Origin: Pseudomonas brassicacearum subsp. brassicacearum
Lineage (GTDB): Bacteria; Pseudomonadota; Gammaproteobacteria; Pseudomonadales; Pseudomonadaceae
Assembly (NCBI RefSeq): GCF_008801605.1
Contig: NZ_VZPJ01000004.1
Span: forward strand, 248,001 to 312,000
Direction: 5' to 3'
DNA length: 64,000 nt
Part shown: positions 61,389 to 64,000 of the stretch, one piece after another
Layout: every line of letters starts with the position of its first letter
Position numbering within the stretch: position 1 is the stretch's first letter
Notes under the pieces: generated by a model
What the model was told of the DNA's origin: nothing
What the model saw: only the letters and a program-made list of their open reading frames with translations
The model's database searches: none
Made by a program: the position numbers and the translations under genes

Positions 61389-62885
61389 TCAATGCCTTGC
61401 CGAGCGTTCGTGCAACCCATCGGCAGCCGATCCGCCTTCTGCAGCGTCAACGCCGTCATTGGCCTGCTGCGGATCGGCGCCCGGGGCGCTTTCCGCTTGT
61501 TCCGGCAGTGAAACACTCGCCCGGTACAGCTTGCCAAGGATGTCGATGGGCAAGCCGCTGACATCGACCATCCACTGCGCTACCTGATCGGCGACGGTCG
61601 CGCCCTGCATGGCCTTGTGCAGGTCCGGCATCGCCACCAGCATGCCGGGGTGGCAGCAACGCAGGAAATGCTCCAGGCCCGTGCCCTGCCCCACGAAGGG
61701 CGCGAACAGCATGCACACCAGTTGCGTTTCACTGAGCCCCAGGATCTTTTGTGCTTCAAGGGCGGCGTAGGCACGACGCTCGGGAATCGACGACGGCGAG
61801 CCGAACAGCGCCCGAGCCTGTTCGCAGACGTGTTCCGGCAATTGCTTGCGGTGCATGATCATGATCGCCCGCTGCGCGTAGTCGCCGTAGCCGGTTTCAT
61901 AGCTGCGTCCGTGCAGGTAGCAGGCCTGCAGGCCGTGCAGATGGGCCGACAGCAGCGGGCTGATGTATTCGTTTTCAGGCGCCGATGGCACAAGCCCCTC
62001 GGTCTGCACCCGCAGGAACTCGTTGAAGAGCGGCCAGTTGGTTCCCTCCGAACGATCGACGATCAGGTCGTCGATGCCGACGTGGCCCACTCGCCGGCAG
62101 GCCTCGAAGTGACCCTCGGGCTTCCAGGCATCGAGGCGCTCCGGCCCATAGAAATGCCGGTAGACATCACCGCCCAGGGCGTCGAGGTGGGCAAAAAGGT
62201 TGTCGAAACCGCAGGCGTGCTCGGTCAGCAGGCCGATCTTGCGAGTCGCGCGGCGCAGGCCCGATATGAATTGTTTTTGCTGGCGCGGTGTATCGCTGCT
62301 GACCAACGAATCCACGCCCGACTCCCAGCGGGCCATGTGCCGATAGAACTCGGCCATCGCCAGGTAGCCGTCGTCCCCAATCTCCAAGGGGCTGTCGACC
62401 GCGCGAAGGTGCCCCAGGACCAGCAGGTCCATGCGATTGGCTTCGTGCCCCGCCATCGACAGGGGCTGCCGGTGATTGAACGGCAACACCTCGCGGTTAT
62501 CGGCCATCAGCAATTCGACCCGGGGATCATCGTAGACAAACAGCGCGCTGTAGCAGCGGTGGATGTTTTCCAGCGTCGCCTGGGTAGTTTCGCTCAGGCG
62601 TGGCGTGGCGACGCGCAAGGTGAAGGTCACCGGATGTCGCCCTGCGATGCTCAACTGTGCGGCCCGCAAGGCGGTCAGCACATAAAAACTTTCCCTGCTC
62701 CCATTCTGGACCGTCAACACTCGGTAATCGCCAATCCGCTCGATGCCTCCGGCGGCGACAATTAAACGCTGGATCAAAAGCTGCAACGCGGTACGTTCTG
62801 CCCGGGAATAAAAACCTGACAGTCGTTGCAGTATCTGTTGATACACGTGAGTCATTGCCTGCTCATGAATTGCACTCATAGCCAT
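61389..62885 (-). CDS. Protein of unknown function, 498 residues
   Basis: 498 residues from ATG 62885 with CAGGTAA upstream. I do not recognise its family. No signal peptide or membrane segment is seen. The protein is acidic overall and contains conserved-looking stretches: ALRAAQLSIAGRHPVTFTLRVAT, YRHMARWESGVDSLV, HACGFDNLFAHLDALGGDVYRHFYGPERL, VGIDDLIVDRSEGTNWPLFNEFL and LHGRSYETGYGDYAQRAIMIM. The last about 50 residues are low-complexity (ESAPGADPQQANDGVDAAEGG). It is convergent with nothing nearby and upstream of the MocR gene on the same strand, so they may share a transcript. The start fits, but an internal ATG seven codons in is possible. Confidence 0.6.
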   Translation of the reverse strand: MAMSAIHEQAMTHVYQQILQRLSGFYSRAERTALQLLIQRLIVAAGGIERIGDYRVLTVQNGSRESFYVLTALRAAQLSIAGRHPVTFTLRVATPRLSETTQATLENIHRCYSALFVYDDPRVELLMADNREVLPFNHRQPLSMAGHEANRMDLLVLGHLRAVDSPLEIGDDGYLAMAEFYRHMARWESGVDSLVSSDTPRQQKQFISGLRRATRKIGLLTEHACGFDNLFAHLDALGGDVYRHFYGPERLDAWKPEGHFEACRRVGHVGIDDLIVDRSEGTNWPLFNEFLRVQTEGLVPSAPENEYISPLLSAHLHGLQACYLHGRSYETGYGDYAQRAIMIMHRKQLPEHVCEQARALFGSPSSIPERRAYAALEAQKILGLSETQLVCMLFAPFVGQGTGLEHFLRCCHPGMLVAMPDLHKAMQGATVADQVAQWMVDVSGLPIDILGKLYRASVSLPEQAESAPGADPQQANDGVDAAEGGSAADGLHERSARH

Positions 62886-62980
62886 TTACCTGGAAATTCA
62901 ACTATCGGCGTCGCACCCGCACCAACGTGACTGCGCGACGTGTTGATCTAGATGGTTGTTCTAGCACTCAAAGAGTATTA

Positions 62981-63000
62981 GCAATACGCTCGAGCATTGC
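62981..63000. promoter_or_regulatory. Candidate operator dyad upstream of the unknown gene
   Basis: GCAAT...GCTCGAGC...ATTGC: palindrome with a 2-nt irregularity, about 100 bp before the 498-residue gene start. MocR or another regulator could bind here; position and symmetry are the only support. Confidence 0.35.
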
Positions 63001-63518
63001 TTGTCGTAATTATTTGATACATATACCGAGAGTAGGCTCACGCCCCTTCACACTCCCGCCTAAAGCCCCGAAAACACGGGACCCAAGCGACCGGACGGCA
63101 CGTCCTAGGAGAATTCCGACAACGTCCCACAGACAATGAGCACAAGAAACAAAGAACTTGCCGAACTTTAATTGGCAGTCTACCCCGCCCTGTCTTCTCC
63201 AGGGTCGATAGATATATCTGCAGCTGTTAATGCTCGTTACCCCTTGAATGCATCTTGAAGGATGAAGACCTTCGAAAAAGTTATACCGCACCACGACTTC
63301 TTCCTTGATATGGAAATCAGCGTTCAATTATCAAGACTTAAACAATGATTAGAAGATACAGATTGAGGGCAAAAACCAGTTCAGATGTTGGCCGACAGAC
63401 CGTTTCAGTCTTGAGCGAACCGGGACAGGCCATTCAAGGCGCGAGATGGTGAGGTGCGAACGCAGCACCGCCAGGCAGGAGGTGCCGTAAGAAAGGATGG
63501 GGTGTCAGGGCGAAGGCA

Positions 63519-63549
63519 GCGCAAGAGCCCGGGGCGATGACTCTTGCGC
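63519..63549 (-). terminator. Inverted repeat after the quinone-reductase-like gene (terminator-like)
   Basis: Perfect 9-bp arms GCGCAAGAG (63519-63527) and CTCTTGCGC (63541-63549) with a 13-nt loop, beginning 11 bp past the stop of the minus-strand gene. No T-run follows, so a factor-dependent or processing signal is more likely than a classic terminator. Confidence 0.45.
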
Positions 63550-63559
63550 AAGACAGGGT

Positions 63560-64000
63560 TCAGGCCGGGTCGACGACCTGAAGGGCAACACGTTCACGGC
63601 AAGGGCATTCGCCCATGTAACGGTGAGCCTCGACGAACTCGGAGAATGGGAAGACCCGAGTCTTGAGTGGCAACAGCACGCGGTCGGCGGTCAGTTGATT
63701 GATATCGCGCAGTGCTCGTTGCAAGGCCACCTGGTCCTGGAGAATGCCCAGTTCCGGCTTGCCAGTGAAATTGCCGATGCAGTGCACAAAGAACTGAATG
63801 TTCTTCTGGAACGCCGCGCAGGCTGGAAACGGCGTCTGGTTGCCACCCTGCAAGCCATACAGCACCAGGCTGCCACGCGGTGCCAACACGTCACCCAGCA
63901 GCGACATCTGGGGCCCGCCGAGGCCGTCGAAGACCACATCGACGCCACGGTTGTCGGTGAGCTTGTTGATTTGCATCAGCAAGTCCTGCTCTTCGGTGAC
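63560..64000 (-). CDS. Medium-chain dehydrogenase / NADPH:quinone-reductase-like (C-terminal part, cut by window edge)
   Basis: The frame enters from the right edge (VTEEQDLLMQINKLTDN) and runs 146 residues to a stop at 63560. Visible features are GVDVVFDGLGGPQMSLLGDVLAPRGSLVLYGL, the cofactor-domain strand-turn region of MDR enzymes, and a C-terminal LPLKTRVFPFSEFVEAHRYM, typical of quinone oxidoreductases. The N-terminal catalytic domain lies outside the window, so zinc dependence cannot be judged. The C terminus carries an unusual ECPCRERVAL rather than the common EGRxxxGKVVL. Confidence 0.8.
   Translation of the reverse strand, partial: VTEEQDLLMQINKLTDNRGVDVVFDGLGGPQMSLLGDVLAPRGSLVLYGLQGGNQTPFPACAAFQKNIQFFVHCIGNFTGKPELGILQDQVALQRALRDINQLTADRVLLPLKTRVFPFSEFVEAHRYMGECPCRERVALQVVDPA

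Larger units (their letters stand above)
62886..63559. other. Gene-free stretch of about 670 bp
   Basis: No convincing gene on either strand; a 105-residue minus frame (63010-63327) lacks family features. Visible: CTAGA/TCTAG arms at about 62947-62964, a dyad GCAAT...ATTGC around GCTCGAGC at 62981-63000, a small CCCG/CGGG hairpin at 63067-63080, a GGTGC/GCACC hairpin near 63453-63469, and the 9-bp inverted repeat at 63519-63549. The left third is richer in A/T than its neighbours and probably carries the promoter of the 498-residue gene. Confidence 0.5.

Noticed and set aside
63010..63327. 105-residue minus-strand frame in the gene-free stretch
   Set aside because: No family features and no credible start; composition looks non-coding.

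Overview
The window is a stretch of Pseudomonas chromosome, most likely from the P. fluorescens complex. Support comes from the many GTGGGAGC...GCTCGCGA REP/REPIN palindromes between genes, a pvdQ acylase next to a small Fur-like regulator, the vanA-vanB/vanR vanillate set, the glgA-treZ-malQ-treY-glgX block, and uniformly GC-rich coding sequence. No rRNA, tRNA, CRISPR array, prophage or transposase was found. The species assignment is an inference from gene content.

Region by region. 1-6.8 kb: a LysE-type exporter (cut by the edge) behind an AraC regulator, then a leftward operon encoding a three-subunit flavin/iron-sulfur dehydrogenase (HcnABC/opine-oxidase/D-hydroxyproline-dehydrogenase type), RidA, a lone amino-acid binding protein and a GlcG-like protein, with a divergent LysR regulator. 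6.8-9.8 kb: vanillate O-demethylase vanAB and the GntR repressor vanR, with two TGGATCCA operator candidates flanking the vanA promoter. 9.9-10.9 kb: a DpkA-like imine reductase. 11.2-16 kb: a 1610-residue dermonecrotic-toxin-like protein with four internal repeats and a C-terminal M35/aspzincin-type metallopeptidase signature. 16.1-20.8 kb: an orphan FecR, a tandem REPIN array with a 138-139 bp period, pvdQ with a candidate PvdS box, and a Fur-like mini-regulator. 21.3-28.4 kb: an MdfA-like exporter, a LuxE acyl-protein synthetase, a LuxC reductase fused to an adenylation domain (broken by a +1 frameshift in this assembly), a second adenylate-forming enzyme and a GNAT protein. This looks like an uncharacterised biosynthetic cluster and is the best candidate here for an undescribed system. 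28.5-33.7 kb: a chemoreceptor, a DUF411 metal protein with a YqaA-type membrane protein, an alpha/beta hydrolase and a D-2-hydroxyacid dehydrogenase.

33.7-47.3 kb: a glycogen/trehalose block (glgA, treZ, malQ, treY, a DUF2934 protein, glgX) preceded by a long structured leader, then a PIG-L-like protein lacking the usual catalytic Asp and an endonuclease/exonuclease/phosphatase-family protein. TreY and TreZ turn glucan chains into trehalose, GlgX debranches, MalQ redistributes maltodextrins and GlgA builds glucan. glgB, glgC and glgP are not in the window. 47.5-51.1 kb: an autotransporter and a passenger-less paralogue of its barrel. 51.4-64 kb: GapN-like dehydrogenase, EamA exporter with a divergent Lrp regulator, a UvrD-like helicase, a pirin, phosphoglucomutase, a MocR regulator, an unrecognised 498-residue protein, a gene-free stretch of about 670 bp, and the C-terminal part of a medium-chain dehydrogenase/quinone reductase cut by the right edge.
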